Origin: Limnochordia bacterium
Lineage (GTDB): Bacteria > Bacillota > Limnochordia > Darwinibacteriales > DTU012
NCBI GenBank assembly: GCA_007116145.1
Contig: SKJB01000004.1
Span: 22,847 to 86,846, forward strand
Direction: 5' to 3'
DNA: 64,000 bases
A model generated the notes under the pieces. That model made no database searches. It was given only the letters and a program-made list of their open reading frames with translations, and was not told the DNA's origin. A program made the position numbers and the translations under genes. Within the stretch, counting starts at the first letter, position 1; every line of letters begins with the position of its first letter. Positions 16,613 to 25,275 of this stretch are shown here, piece by piece.

Positions 16613-17712
16613 AGAAAACTACTACTTAGCACTTGATCACAAACCTCTGCAGTTACATTTCCTAAGGAATATCCAGCATTTTTCGTTTGACTAGCTGTAA
16701 GTGCGTATGCTTTCACCTGATCTGCAGTGAGTTGTAGTTTGTTGCGAAAAAAACCTTGCATCAAGTGTAAAAAACTATCCACATCCGGCAGTTCTATCCA
16801 CTGTAAAACATTGTTTACTCGGTTCGGAGCTACGGTGTGCGTGTAACGGAGAAACTCACCCATAATTAGACCATTAGCTTGACCGTGTGGTATACCGTGA
16901 TAATACGTAAGCGGATAGCCCAAAGCATGCACAAATGTCGTCCCGGTATGGGAGATGGCTATACCTCCAAGGGTAGAAGCGATAAGCAGAGCATCTCGTA
17001 CGTCTGCGCTTAATTCTCCCGCTTGCAGCGGAGCAATACAATTCTTCCATAGCTGAATACCTTGCCCTGCAAAGAGATCGCTCGCATCACTAGCGCGTCG
17101 CGATAAATACGCTTCAACGAGATGGGATAGAGCATCAACAGCTGTATCGACAGTCACTGCTAGCGGCAAGGATGCAGTGTACTGATTATCGAGGAAAGCA
17201 ACTTTTGGAAAGAGGGCAGCACCTCCAAACCCCTTTTTTGTTTCCGCCTCTGGAATCGTTAAAACAGAGTACGGTGTAGCCTCACTACCTGTTCCTGCGG
17301 TTGTAGGAATGGCCAATATCGGCAAGGGCTGATTGGCATACGTATTCTTAAATAGGTCAATCGCTGGTATCGCGTTTGTTGCTAATACGGCAATCGCTTT
17401 GGCAGCATCTAACGGTGATCCACCACCAATGCCCAGAATAAAATCTGGGTTCCATCTCCTTGCTATCTCACCACCAAGCGTCACATTTTCCAGCGAGGGG
17501 TTATTTTCCACCTGATCAAAGAGCAAATATTCCATCTCTATTTGCTCAAAGGCTGTTAAAACATTTGATAAGGCTCCACTTTGCTTTGCTGAATTTTTTC
17601 CTGTGACGATCAATGCTTTTTTCCCATAACGAGCAAATTCCTGGGAATTTTGCAGTACAATCCCTTCGCCATGCAAGATTTTTGTCGGCAAATAGTAGTT
17701 AAAATTCTGCAC
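16603..17712 (-). CDS. Iron-containing alcohol dehydrogenase
   Basis: An NAD(P)-dependent group III alcohol dehydrogenase. With the GTG at 17712 the protein starts QNFNYYLPTKILHGEG, the classic N-terminus of this family. The coenzyme loop is FILGIGGGSPLDAAKAIA. The metal ligands are an aspartate and three histidines in the segments VDALSHLVEAYLS and GTTFVHALGYPLTYYHGIPHG. Length 369 is slightly short of butanol dehydrogenases (about 385). The longer frame from TTG at 17721 has AAAGGAG touching it, while the GTG has 9-base spacing. The LiaF-like gene lies 31 bases upstream on the same strand. The substrate alcohol cannot be told from sequence. Confidence 0.93.
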   Translation of the reverse strand: MQNFNYYLPTKILHGEGIVLQNSQEFARYGKKALIVTGKNSAKQSGALSNVLTAFEQIEMEYLLFDQVENNPSLENVTLGGEIARRWNPDFILGIGGGSPLDAAKAIAVLATNAIPAIDLFKNTYANQPLPILAIPTTAGTGSEATPYSVLTIPEAETKKGFGGAALFPKVAFLDNQYTASLPLAVTVDTAVDALSHLVEAYLSRRASDASDLFAGQGIQLWKNCIAPLQAGELSADVRDALLIASTLGGIAISHTGTTFVHALGYPLTYYHGIPHGQANGLIMGEFLRYTHTVAPNRVNNVLQWIELPDVDSFLHLMQGFFRNKLQLTADQVKAYALTASQTKNAGYSLGNVTAEVCDQVLSSSFLKG

Positions 17713-17743
17713 CCAATACAACTCCTTTGTTCTCCACCTAAAA

Positions 17744-18466
17744 TTATGAGACTCGCTTCACTTGGAATTTTCCCAGCCACGAACTAGACGTTAGTAATAA
17801 CCGTGGACGATCCTCGCCAATCACTAGCTCTTCTACTGTTTGTCGTCCGATTATGCTTTTGTTTCTTTGCCCTAATACATCAAAAAAACCTAATCGAGTT
17901 TTAGATTCGGCAACAATCGTCACTCCATCAGGCACTAAAATTGTAACCTTCCCCAAAAGGGTTAGTGCATCCAAGCGTATCGTGCGAAACTGAATATCTG
18001 CTGGTGAGATTTTCAGAGTGATTCCACTTAATATACTAACAAAGGTAGCATCTTCTCTTGGCCAATCACTACCTGTAAGTACACGCGGCATGAAGAAACT
18101 AGAGTACACCGTTTCACCTTTACTAATAACACTAAAAATGATATGAAAAAATAGCATCACAAGTAGTATGGGGAAAAAGAGTACAAGAGCTAAACCAGCA
18201 ATAACCACCACAAATTCCTGATTCTCCGTAAACAAAATGGCGATATTTAAAATAAACCAAAATCCGCCAAAGAGTACAAAGACTAACGCTGTTTTCTCAC
18301 TCCGTCTTTCTTTGCGCTGGGTATACACATATCCAAGCCAAAGAAAGATGAGGGGCCAGAGTCTAGCAATCACCTCGCCTAGTCCAAAACCAATCTTCTC
18401 CATGCGCTCAAGCAAGAAGATCGCCATAAGAACTGCACCAATAATACCAATAACTCCCTTTTTCAC
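17744..18466 (-). CDS. LiaF-like membrane protein
   Basis: About 240 residues. Four membrane segments fill the first 125 residues (GVIGIIGAVLMAIFLLERM, LWPLIFLWLGYVY and two more). The C-terminal soluble part has FVSILSGITLKISPADIQF and LGKVTILVPDGVTIVAESKT, the LiaF C-terminal (DUF2154/PF09922) pattern, which in Bacillus inhibits a cell-wall stress two-component system. No liaRS genes are adjacent. The ATG at 18481 has no ribosome site; GGAGGGTG lies 5 bases before the GTG at 18466, giving MKKGVIGII. Confidence 0.82.
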   Translation of the reverse strand: MKKGVIGIIGAVLMAIFLLERMEKIGFGLGEVIARLWPLIFLWLGYVYTQRKERRSEKTALVFVLFGGFWFILNIAILFTENQEFVVVIAGLALVLFFPILLVMLFFHIIFSVISKGETVYSSFFMPRVLTGSDWPREDATFVSILSGITLKISPADIQFRTIRLDALTLLGKVTILVPDGVTIVAESKTRLGFFDVLGQRNKSIIGRQTVEELVIGEDRPRLLLTSSSWLGKFQVKRVS

Positions 18467-18546
18467 TTTTGCACCCTCCATTCTACGTCCTACGATCCTT
18501 TTCCCTTTATTCTATGGGAATTCCTGCCTTATTAGGACAAAAATCA

Positions 18547-20010
18547 CTACGAGTGTTTACGCAGAATGAAATGGAGGAAAGCAGAACCTAATTGTTTTGC
18601 CCTAGGTTTTCGACCGAAGAGCCCCCGCGATAGCTGATAAAACCCTTCGTACTTACCAGCATAGGGATACCAGGCCAACTCCTTTGTCTTGCGTCCACGA
18701 TCTACAACGACCGCTGTTTGATGACAAAAGGATTGTAGTCCTACATCTCCGTGATAGCGTCCTAACCCGCTCTCTTTTACTCCTCCAAAGGGAAGATTAG
18801 GATTTGCTACACTAATCATTACATCATTTATTACTACGCTTCCAGTAATCAACCTGGACGCGATTCGTTGAGCCTGCTTCATATCTTGACTCCACACACT
18901 AGCGTTTAACCCATAATTCGAGTCGTTCGCTAATGCTACTGCTGTTTTTTCATCGTCATAGACCATTACTGGTAGAACTGGACCGAAGGTCTCTTCGTGC
19001 CAAATCCTCATAGAAGGAGTAATATTCACAAGTACCATTGGAGCTATGGCTAGACTATCTTCGAGATTCCACTTATCGGGTTCTAAACCCGTTAACAGTC
19101 TGGCCCCTTGCTTTAAGGCATCATGGATCTGTGCACCCACAAGTTCAGCTTGCCCGCGATGAGTCATAGCTCCTAGATCCGCATCGCAGCCCACACCTTG
19201 CGTTAACTCCCCTACTTGCTGTACTAATTGGTCAACAAAGGTAGTATAAATATCGTTGTGCACTAACAACCGTTCCACCGACATGCACACTTGCCCACAA
19301 TTATTAAAGCCTCCCCACAACGCTCCAGCCACAGCGCGAGCAATATTGGCATCTGCACAAACAATCATCGGATCCTTACCACCTAGCTCAAGGGTCGTGG
19401 GAATCAAATTCTCTGCTGCCTTTGCCTGAATCAATTTCCCTGTCTGTACTGAGCCTGTGAAAAAAATGTAATCCGGTCTTCCCTCCACCAAGGCTGCTCC
19501 CACTTCTTTACCTCCCTGCACAACTTGGACAACGCAACGAGGAAAACCTGCTTTTTCCATCAAATCAATAATCAGATCTCCAACTCTGGGGGTGATCTCT
19601 GATGGCTTTAAAATCACAGTGTTTCCAGCCGCAATGGCAGTTAAAGTAGGAAGAAGCGATAATTGAAACGGAAAGTTCCACGGAGCAATAATGAGAACCA
19701 CACCGCGAGGTCGATATTCTATGTAGGAGCGTTTACCCATTAACACTACAGGTGTGGGTACCTTTTGCGTTTTAAGGGCTCTTGCTGTATGTTTTTCTAA
19801 GTGATAAATACCATCAAGCACTGTAAAGATATCAGCGGTAAGCGCTTCCACGGGCGTCTTACCTGTCGAACTCTGAATCTCATCAACGATTCTATCTAAG
19901 TTGTCCACAATAACGTGGCGTAAACGTCGCAAATATCCAAGGCGCTTGGATAGTTCTAACGCACTCCATTCCACGTAGGCTTGTCTTGCCTTGTTATAAA
20001 ATGCTTCCAC
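18547..20010 (-). CDS. Aldehyde dehydrogenase family protein
   Basis: An NAD(P)-dependent aldehyde dehydrogenase of 487 residues. The proton-acceptor glutamate is in TTLELGGKDPMIV and the catalytic cysteine in GGFNNCGQVCMSVERLLVH. The coenzyme region has IIAPWNFPFQLSLLPTLTA and FTGSVQTGKLI, and the C-terminus keeps PFGGVKESGLGRYHG. The family with short N-terminus and hydrophobic or basic tail includes the fatty-aldehyde and coniferyl aldehyde types. A GTG start at 20010 has AAAGGGG 9 bases upstream. It lies close to the alcohol dehydrogenase and could act with it in alcohol-acid interconversion, but a LiaF-like gene separates them. Confidence 0.93.
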   Translation of the reverse strand: MEAFYNKARQAYVEWSALELSKRLGYLRRLRHVIVDNLDRIVDEIQSSTGKTPVEALTADIFTVLDGIYHLEKHTARALKTQKVPTPVVLMGKRSYIEYRPRGVVLIIAPWNFPFQLSLLPTLTAIAAGNTVILKPSEITPRVGDLIIDLMEKAGFPRCVVQVVQGGKEVGAALVEGRPDYIFFTGSVQTGKLIQAKAAENLIPTTLELGGKDPMIVCADANIARAVAGALWGGFNNCGQVCMSVERLLVHNDIYTTFVDQLVQQVGELTQGVGCDADLGAMTHRGQAELVGAQIHDALKQGARLLTGLEPDKWNLEDSLAIAPMVLVNITPSMRIWHEETFGPVLPVMVYDDEKTAVALANDSNYGLNASVWSQDMKQAQRIASRLITGSVVINDVMISVANPNLPFGGVKESGLGRYHGDVGLQSFCHQTAVVVDRGRKTKELAWYPYAGKYEGFYQLSRGLFGRKPRAKQLGSAFLHFILRKHS

Positions 20011-20176
20011 CTGATCAAACCCCTTTAGCTTAGACCAAACATTTTGCTGCAGATCTAAGTAGTATAAGTTACCTTTGTCATTAAAACAGTAATAATCTAG
20101 CAGGGAATATCAATACTAAGAAAGAATAGGAGTGAAGAGGAAAATCCCAGACATTCTATGATAGGAGGGATATACG

Positions 20177-20827
20177 ATAGAAAACCCGACATTACCAATA
20201 AAGAGCATTGCTCAACATATATCGGAGCTACTGCAAAATAGCAATCCAACTCCACTTACTCTAGGTTTCTTATTACATTCCATCCGACACCAAGGGTATG
20301 GCTTATTGCTTGTGATCTTTGCCCTACCAGTCCTAGTCCCACTTCCACCAGGCTTAGGAGCAATTCCTGGGGTGTTTATTATGTTTTGGGCTCTGCAACG
20401 ACTTATGGGAAGAGCTACTCCATGGATTCCTCTTCAACTTGCTGCAAAACCGTTAAGCCAATCACTGATCAATATCGTAACCACGAGAGGTTTGCCAGCC
20501 TTAGAACGACTAGAAAAAATATTCGGCAAGCCTCGATCGGGTACGCAACCCAGTGAGTGCGAACAAAAGATATCTTGTCTCGTCGCCATCGGCATGGGCT
20601 TTCTAATCCTACTGCCCACCCCTTTTCTTAATACGTTACCCGCCATCGTTGTCATGTTAATCGGATTTTCATTGATTAATCAAAACCGTCGATTACTCTG
20701 GGCGAGTAACCTACTTGGGATTGTGCTCTTTGCTCTCATCTATTCAGGCATTAGCTTCGGACGTGACTTTATCATTGATGAGTTCGAAGATTTTTACCTA
20801 GACCTAACCCAAACCACTAATGGCTAA
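20177..20827 (+). CDS. ExoD-family membrane protein with apparent ATA start
   Basis: An ExoD-like (PF06055) inner-membrane protein linked in other bacteria to exopolysaccharide production; its biochemistry is unknown. The conserved core is LLLVIFALPVLVPLPPGLG then PGVFIMFWALQRLMGR and PWIP. Several hydrophobic segments follow. The first standard start codon with this frame is a TTG at 20306, inside the conserved core, which would remove part of the domain. The frame is open back to 20165, and AGGAGGG at 20163-20169 sits 7 bases before an ATA at 20177. Initiation there adds the family's N-terminal helix (LTLGFLLHSIRHQGYGLLL) and gives 216 residues, normal for the family. CTG at 20231 is an alternative start. 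Confidence 0.75.
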   Translation: MENPTLPIKSIAQHISELLQNSNPTPLTLGFLLHSIRHQGYGLLLVIFALPVLVPLPPGLGAIPGVFIMFWALQRLMGRATPWIPLQLAAKPLSQSLINIVTTRGLPALERLEKIFGKPRSGTQPSECEQKISCLVAIGMGFLILLPTPFLNTLPAIVVMLIGFSLINQNRRLLWASNLLGIVLFALIYSGISFGRDFIIDEFEDFYLDLTQTTNG

Positions 20828-20854
20828 TAATCGTCTTTTTTAGCATATTCTCCT

Positions 20855-20894
20855 AAAGTACGCCCTATTTCCTGCAGGAAATAGGGCGTACTTT
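20855..20894. terminator. Perfect 40-base palindrome between convergent genes
   Basis: A flawless inverted repeat of two 20-base arms with no spacer, centred on CTGCAG at 20872-20877. It lies 28 bases after the ExoD stop and just before the stop of the opposing gene. It can act as a terminator hairpin for both strands, although T-runs are short. Confidence 0.7.
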
Positions 20895-20898
20895 CGAT

Positions 20899-21336
20899 CT
20901 ATCCGTTTAATTTAAGATTTCTTCTTGTTTGACATAAATCCTCAACTTGCTCAACGTCATATGTAGGCCCTTTTTTTAACACATAAATACTCAGGGTAGT
21001 ATCTTCGATTAAGATATGTGTCGGTTTTTGTTTCCGACTAACTTGATATAATGTCGATCGAATGGTGGACTCATTAACGTCATTACGAAGTTTATAAAAT
21101 TCTTGCACGACTGCTTTAGCTGTTACCCCTTGGTTCTGATTTTTCGCTAATCGGTAAACAATCTCCACAATATTTTGGGTTAACGTTCCACTCGATTCAC
21201 CCTTTTTTAGGGGTTCCTTTAAAAACAATTCTAATTTCCTTAAGCTTGATTCCTTCTTTGATAACTGCTCCTTGAGACCATTAATTTCGGCCATCAGCAA
21301 TTCTTTGGCCTGGCGTAATGATTCCTCGTATCCCAT
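20899..21336 (-). CDS. Small coiled-coil and winged-helix-like protein, unrecognised
   Basis: About 145 residues. The first 50 are a strongly charged heptad helix (SLRQAKELLMAEINGLKEQL, then SKKESSLRKLELFLKEPL). After a linker comes a compact domain with helices NIVEIVYRLAKNQNQGVTAK and ESTIRSTLYQVSRKQ and a final beta hairpin (HILIEDTTLSIYVLKKG), arranged like a winged helix. This suggests a DNA-binding protein with a dimerising coiled coil, but I recognise no family. AAAGGA touches the ATG at 21345 and is 9 bases from the ATG at 21336, so I start at 21336. It is monocistronic. The 200 bases upstream are AT-rich and probably carry its promoter; nothing else was seen there. Confidence 0.7.
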   Translation of the reverse strand: MGYEESLRQAKELLMAEINGLKEQLSKKESSLRKLELFLKEPLKKGESSGTLTQNIVEIVYRLAKNQNQGVTAKAVVQEFYKLRNDVNESTIRSTLYQVSRKQKPTHILIEDTTLSIYVLKKGPTYDVEQVEDLCQTRRNLKLNG

Positions 21337-21516
21337 ATTTTCCATTCCTTTCGCTATGAATGTATATTCTTCTAGTACTAGTATTGTCCAATTGATACTC
21401 TATTATTACACAAATAATTGTTTTCAGGTAAAAAAGCTAGTGCCATTTTACATTATATTCTATCTATAAAATATCATATTTAGTATTATATGTCAAATAC
21501 TTCAGATATTTTATCG

Positions 21517-21544
21517 CAAAAAAAGGCAGTGATTTACTGCCTTT
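21517..21544 (-). terminator. Terminator after spoIID-like gene
   Basis: On the minus strand AAAGGCAGT pairs with ACTGCCTTT around a 5-base loop, followed by a run of Ts (21517-21524). It overlaps the last codons. Confidence 0.85.
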
Positions 21545-23006
21545 CCTTAAACACCTTATTCACATCAACAAATTCAATACCGCGATAAAATCGTTCGAGA
21601 ATTTGGAGGTGATTATATCCATCTAGTGCCATGCCTCTTGCTCCCCATTGGCTCATTCCTACCCCATGCCCGTTACCGCCACCGAAAAACTGCACAGTCT
21701 CCAATTCATGTTCACTATTATGTTCTTTCTCCATTACCACAGTAGCACTTGGTAGAATCGAGTGATTCACCACCGGGGAATCACTCCGAGTAATAACAAT
21801 ATCCTCGCCCCCACTAAATATCTTCGATGGTCGAATCAGAAGGCGAATGTTTAACTCTTTCCCAATTCGATAGATACCCGTTGTGCCAGAGATTTGCAGC
21901 ATAATAATATTACCACCTGCACCCCGGTGTATTACCTCAATATCTACCAATGTACCAATGCCAGAAAAAGGAATTGGTTTAGAATAAAACGTTCCATCCT
22001 TACCGAGTGTTGAAACAAACTCAGGCTGTAATTGGTAACGCATGGCAAGATTAGCATTTATAATATTCTCTAACTCTTGACGACTCAGGGTAATCTGCCA
22101 ACGATACCAAGGCGAATCCTGATCATAGGCAACAACCGCTGAATCCTTCAGAAATAACTTCACCCCATCTTCACAGGTGAGATCATATACTAGAGGAGTT
22201 TTGAGTATGGATTGAGATTGTAAATAGGGTATGTGATCCGAAGGGAAAAACTCGCCACTACTACCCCACACTTCACAGGCCATTACTGTCACTCCGCTTG
22301 AAGTTGAATGGAAAAATGCTTGAATGATCTGTCTAGTACTTGCGTCAAGCATTACCAAACCCTGGGTCTGATCCACAGCAGCTATCGCTAATGGATCTTC
22401 TATGCGGTTATTATACATTTGCCACGAGAGGCTATCGTCAAGATGGTAACCTTGTAGCGTGTTAGTCTTTTCAAGCATTGCTCGCAACACATACGTCCTG
22501 GAAGCGATGGCTTGAGCCTTTAATGCTTCCATAGGCCAACTAACCGGCATTTCACTAGGCAGCACTCCATACAAATATTCCTCGATATCTACTTGATTAA
22601 TCAGTTGTAATTTGGAGCTGTCGATTAACGCAATTTCTAATATACCACGGTAGGCAGGGTTGAAGGAAGCTGCTCCACCCCGAGTCAAACTAGTGAGCTG
22701 CAGTTTAAGATCCTGAGATGGTGATACCGCGAGCTGCGGTCCGAGTAGTACATTATGAGAATCTGTCATTATGTGAATTCCCTGGTCAGAAGGATGAAAA
22801 GCTACAACCTGGTCGAAGGTATGGGTTTGACCATTTTGGACATCATGCACAAGAACCTGTCCCTGCGCTCTCACTTGTACATAGGGATGATATAAACTTG
22901 CGAAGTTGTTATCCATTATTCCGACTCGAATAGGAATAGCCCAAATATCTGGGCAATAGACCAAAATAACGATTAGCACAAGCAGTACTATCTTGCCCAC
23001 TCGCAT
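21534..23006 (-). CDS. SpoIID/LytB domain secreted protein
   Basis: A 490-residue exported protein of the SpoIID family, lytic transglycosylases that cut peptidoglycan stripped of stem peptides. A signal peptide (KIVLLVLIVILVYCPDIWA) leads, then about 100 residues of beta-rich sequence. The SpoIID domain shows VDIEEYLYGVLPSEMPVSWP, the catalytic-type glutamate in PSEM, then LKAQAIASRTYVL, and the C-terminal GGNGHGVGMSQWGARGMA then LERFYRGIEF. The family is also found outside sporulation, so this does not prove that the organism makes spores. GGAGGTAGAAGA precedes the ATG. It is 18 bases after the flavodoxin gene, which is on the same strand. Confidence 0.9.
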   Translation of the reverse strand: MRVGKIVLLVLIVILVYCPDIWAIPIRVGIMDNNFASLYHPYVQVRAQGQVLVHDVQNGQTHTFDQVVAFHPSDQGIHIMTDSHNVLLGPQLAVSPSQDLKLQLTSLTRGGAASFNPAYRGILEIALIDSSKLQLINQVDIEEYLYGVLPSEMPVSWPMEALKAQAIASRTYVLRAMLEKTNTLQGYHLDDSLSWQMYNNRIEDPLAIAAVDQTQGLVMLDASTRQIIQAFFHSTSSGVTVMACEVWGSSGEFFPSDHIPYLQSQSILKTPLVYDLTCEDGVKLFLKDSAVVAYDQDSPWYRWQITLSRQELENIINANLAMRYQLQPEFVSTLGKDGTFYSKPIPFSGIGTLVDIEVIHRGAGGNIIMLQISGTTGIYRIGKELNIRLLIRPSKIFSGGEDIVITRSDSPVVNHSILPSATVVMEKEHNSEHELETVQFFGGGNGHGVGMSQWGARGMALDGYNHLQILERFYRGIEFVDVNKVFKERQ

Positions 23007-23024
23007 TCTTCTACCTCCAAAGAC

Positions 23025-23582
23025 TCAATGTCCGTTTATCTTAGCGCGTAACCGATCTTTTACTCGCACAAACTCTAGAAACTTCTCCACATATGCCCAG
23101 GCTTGATCTTTATCCATTTCTTGCTCCCGCGGGACCTCGTCATACCCTTCGGAACGGTAATAATCCTCTATGAGCTTGAAGTCCCGCTGGTTCAGCAATT
23201 CTGGTTGTAAGGCGCCACCAAGTAATCGGGCGTAAATGGGTTTTGCAGGTAAATACTTGAAGAAACGATTAAAATACACCAATCCACCATCTTCTTCTCC
23301 ATATATACCACGACCTAAATGGCTTAGAGCTACACCATAGACACCTAAATTGGTGTTGGCTAGATCCTCGCCAAACGTATTGATAAACCGCTTTACTTCT
23401 GGCAGCAAATCATTGTCATAGAGCGGGCTACCCAAAATTACATGGGTGTAGTCCGTAACCGACACAACGTCTAAAACGGAGATGAAGCTAATCGCAGCAT
23501 CTGCAGGCAAGCACTCGCACATCCATTCCCCGATTTTTTTTGTTGCTCCATAGCGTGTTCCGTACGTAATTAGTACATTCAT
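23025..23582 (-). CDS. Flavodoxin-domain protein (HemG-like)
   Basis: A 185-residue FMN protein. The phosphate-binding loop is LITYGTRYGATKKIGEWM, typical of the flavodoxin-like family that includes protoporphyrinogen oxidase HemG. The 50s-loop has VILGSPLYDNDLLPEVKRFI and the third loop has ALSHLGRGIYGEEDGG. In anaerobes these small flavodoxins serve as electron carriers or quinone-linked dehydrogenases; the partner is not known. AAGGAGGG lies 9 bases before the ATG. It lies between a xylulokinase and the SpoIID-like gene, all on the same strand with short gaps, so they may be co-transcribed without sharing a pathway. Confidence 0.82.
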   Translation of the reverse strand: MNVLITYGTRYGATKKIGEWMCECLPADAAISFISVLDVVSVTDYTHVILGSPLYDNDLLPEVKRFINTFGEDLANTNLGVYGVALSHLGRGIYGEEDGGLVYFNRFFKYLPAKPIYARLLGGALQPELLNQRDFKLIEDYYRSEGYDEVPREQEMDKDQAWAYVEKFLEFVRVKDRLRAKINGH

Positions 23583-23612
23583 GGAAGAAACCCTCCTTAT
23601 TCATGGACAGTG

Positions 23613-25154
23613 CTACACGCAAAGCGTGGGTGCAATTTTGGCTAATTGCTCAAAACTAGTCTTTAGTGCCGGATAGAGTCCTTGATAAATTGGATATAAG
23701 TCCTGATAGATCGTCTGCCACTCAGGGTTAGGATCTACCGTACTTGTTACTTGGAGAATCGCACCAGATGCTTCCGTTGGATCGGAAAACATCCCTGTTC
23801 CCACACCTGCCAAAAGCGCAGCTCCTAACCCTGGTCCTTCGTCAGAATTAAGAGTTTGCACCTGTAAATCAAGCATACTAGCAATAATCTCGCGCCACAA
23901 TATAGCCTTTGAACCCCCACCTATACAGCGAACAGCACTACCTTCCCATCCCGCTTGACGCAGCAATTGCAAACTATCTTGAAAACCAAAACCAACTCCT
24001 TCTAAAATCGAACGAATCATATCCTTTCTTGTATGGTTTGCACCTAAACCAAAGAAACTAGCCCTTGCGTTTCCGTCAGCATGTGGTGTACGTTCTCCTG
24101 TTAAGTAGGGCAAGAATAGTAACCCATTGCTCCCAGGGCTACTAAGACTAGCCTGTTTTGTAAGGAGGGTATAGGCATCCTCATCGAGTTGGTTACCGAC
24201 GACTTGTTCCATCTGGCCCAACTCATCTCGAAACCAGCGATAGGATAGACCTGCAGAGAGTAGCACTCCCATCATATAGAATTTATCTGTCACAGCATGA
24301 TTGAACATATGTATGGTTCCACCTGTGGGAAGAGTAGGAGTATCTAGATGGGCGAGCATTACACCACTTGTTCCTAAGCTAATCATTGCCCGCCCTGCTT
24401 TAACAATTCCTGATCCTACTGCGCCGCACGCATTGTCAGCCCCACCACCCACAACCGGCGTACCTTCAACTAAACCAGTCAACTTTGCGACTTCTGCTGT
24501 GATCTCTCCAGCGATCTGCGCTGAATTTACTAAAGAGGGTAGAATCTCCATGGGCAGATTTAGCTTATCCATGATCCGTTGTGACCACGTCCGTTGTTTT
24601 ACATTAAGTAAGAGGGTTCCAGCTGCATCACTAATCTCCATATTAATTTGCCCAGTCAAACGGTAACGAATATAGTCCTTAGGCAAGACGAGCCAACGTA
24701 CCTTCGCAAAGTTTTCAGGTTCATTCTCCCGTAGCCATAATACCTTCGGTGCAGTAAAACCCTGAAGAGCAGGATTACAAGCTTCCGCTAACAACAAGTC
24801 CTTACCAACCAAAGCTTCAATGTCACGGCATTGCTTGGTGGTACGACCATCATTCCAAAGAATTGCGGGACGAATAACCTGTCCGTTATTGTCGAGAAAA
24901 ACCGAGCTATGCATCTGCCCAGAGAGACCCACACCCTTAATCTCTTTAGGATCTACATTAAATTTTGCTAAAACTTTCGCTAATGCTGCGATCGTTCCTT
25001 GCCACATATCTTGCGGGTCCTGCTCTGTCCAACCTGGATGGGGAGAATAAAATGGGTACTCTTGCAGTGCTGAACCAACAATCACTCCACTATCTTCTAC
25101 GAGTAGGGCTTTAACACCCGATGTTCCTATGTCTAATCCTAACATGTATGCCAT
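23613..25154 (-). CDS. xylB: Xylulokinase (FGGY family)
   Basis: Phosphorylates D-xylulose to xylulose 5-phosphate. The N-terminal phosphate loop is MLGLDIGTSGVKALLVE; the family stretches PGWTEQDPQDMW, GLSGQMHS and ILWNDGRT are clear. The second ATP-binding half has MISLGTSGVMLAH, LPYLTGERTPHADG and RCIGGGSKAILWREIIASML. The length of 513 residues is typical. GGAGG lies 8 bases before the ATG at 25154, so the longer frame (ATG at 25169) is not used. No xylose isomerase or xylose transporter is adjacent, so its role in sugar or polyol use is not supported by context. Confidence 0.92.
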   Translation of the reverse strand: MAYMLGLDIGTSGVKALLVEDSGVIVGSALQEYPFYSPHPGWTEQDPQDMWQGTIAALAKVLAKFNVDPKEIKGVGLSGQMHSSVFLDNNGQVIRPAILWNDGRTTKQCRDIEALVGKDLLLAEACNPALQGFTAPKVLWLRENEPENFAKVRWLVLPKDYIRYRLTGQINMEISDAAGTLLLNVKQRTWSQRIMDKLNLPMEILPSLVNSAQIAGEITAEVAKLTGLVEGTPVVGGGADNACGAVGSGIVKAGRAMISLGTSGVMLAHLDTPTLPTGGTIHMFNHAVTDKFYMMGVLLSAGLSYRWFRDELGQMEQVVGNQLDEDAYTLLTKQASLSSPGSNGLLFLPYLTGERTPHADGNARASFFGLGANHTRKDMIRSILEGVGFGFQDSLQLLRQAGWEGSAVRCIGGGSKAILWREIIASMLDLQVQTLNSDEGPGLGAALLAGVGTGMFSDPTEASGAILQVTSTVDPNPEWQTIYQDLYPIYQGLYPALKTSFEQLAKIAPTLCV

Positions 25155-25241
25155 GCTTTTTTCCTCCATTCCCTATTTACGGAACTATTACAGCCACTGT
25201 TTTACGTTGATAACTTCGCTTTAAACGTGGTTTTCCCTGCA

Positions 25242-25270
25242 AAAAGACTACCCTTTGCTGTTAGTCTTTT
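25242..25270 (-). terminator. Terminator after corrinoid activator genes
   Basis: AAAGACTA and TAGTCTTT pair with an 11-base loop on the minus strand, followed by TTGC. It lies between the activator gene and the xylB start. Confidence 0.65.
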
Positions 25271-25275
25271 GCTAG

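Noticed and set aside
21534-23006. SpoIID-like gene as proof of sporulation
   Set aside because: The family (LytB included) is also found in non-sporulating bacteria, and no other spore operon is present.
23613-25154. A xylose-use operon around xylB
   Set aside because: No xylose isomerase, regulator or transporter is adjacent; the neighbours are a flavodoxin and a corrinoid activator.
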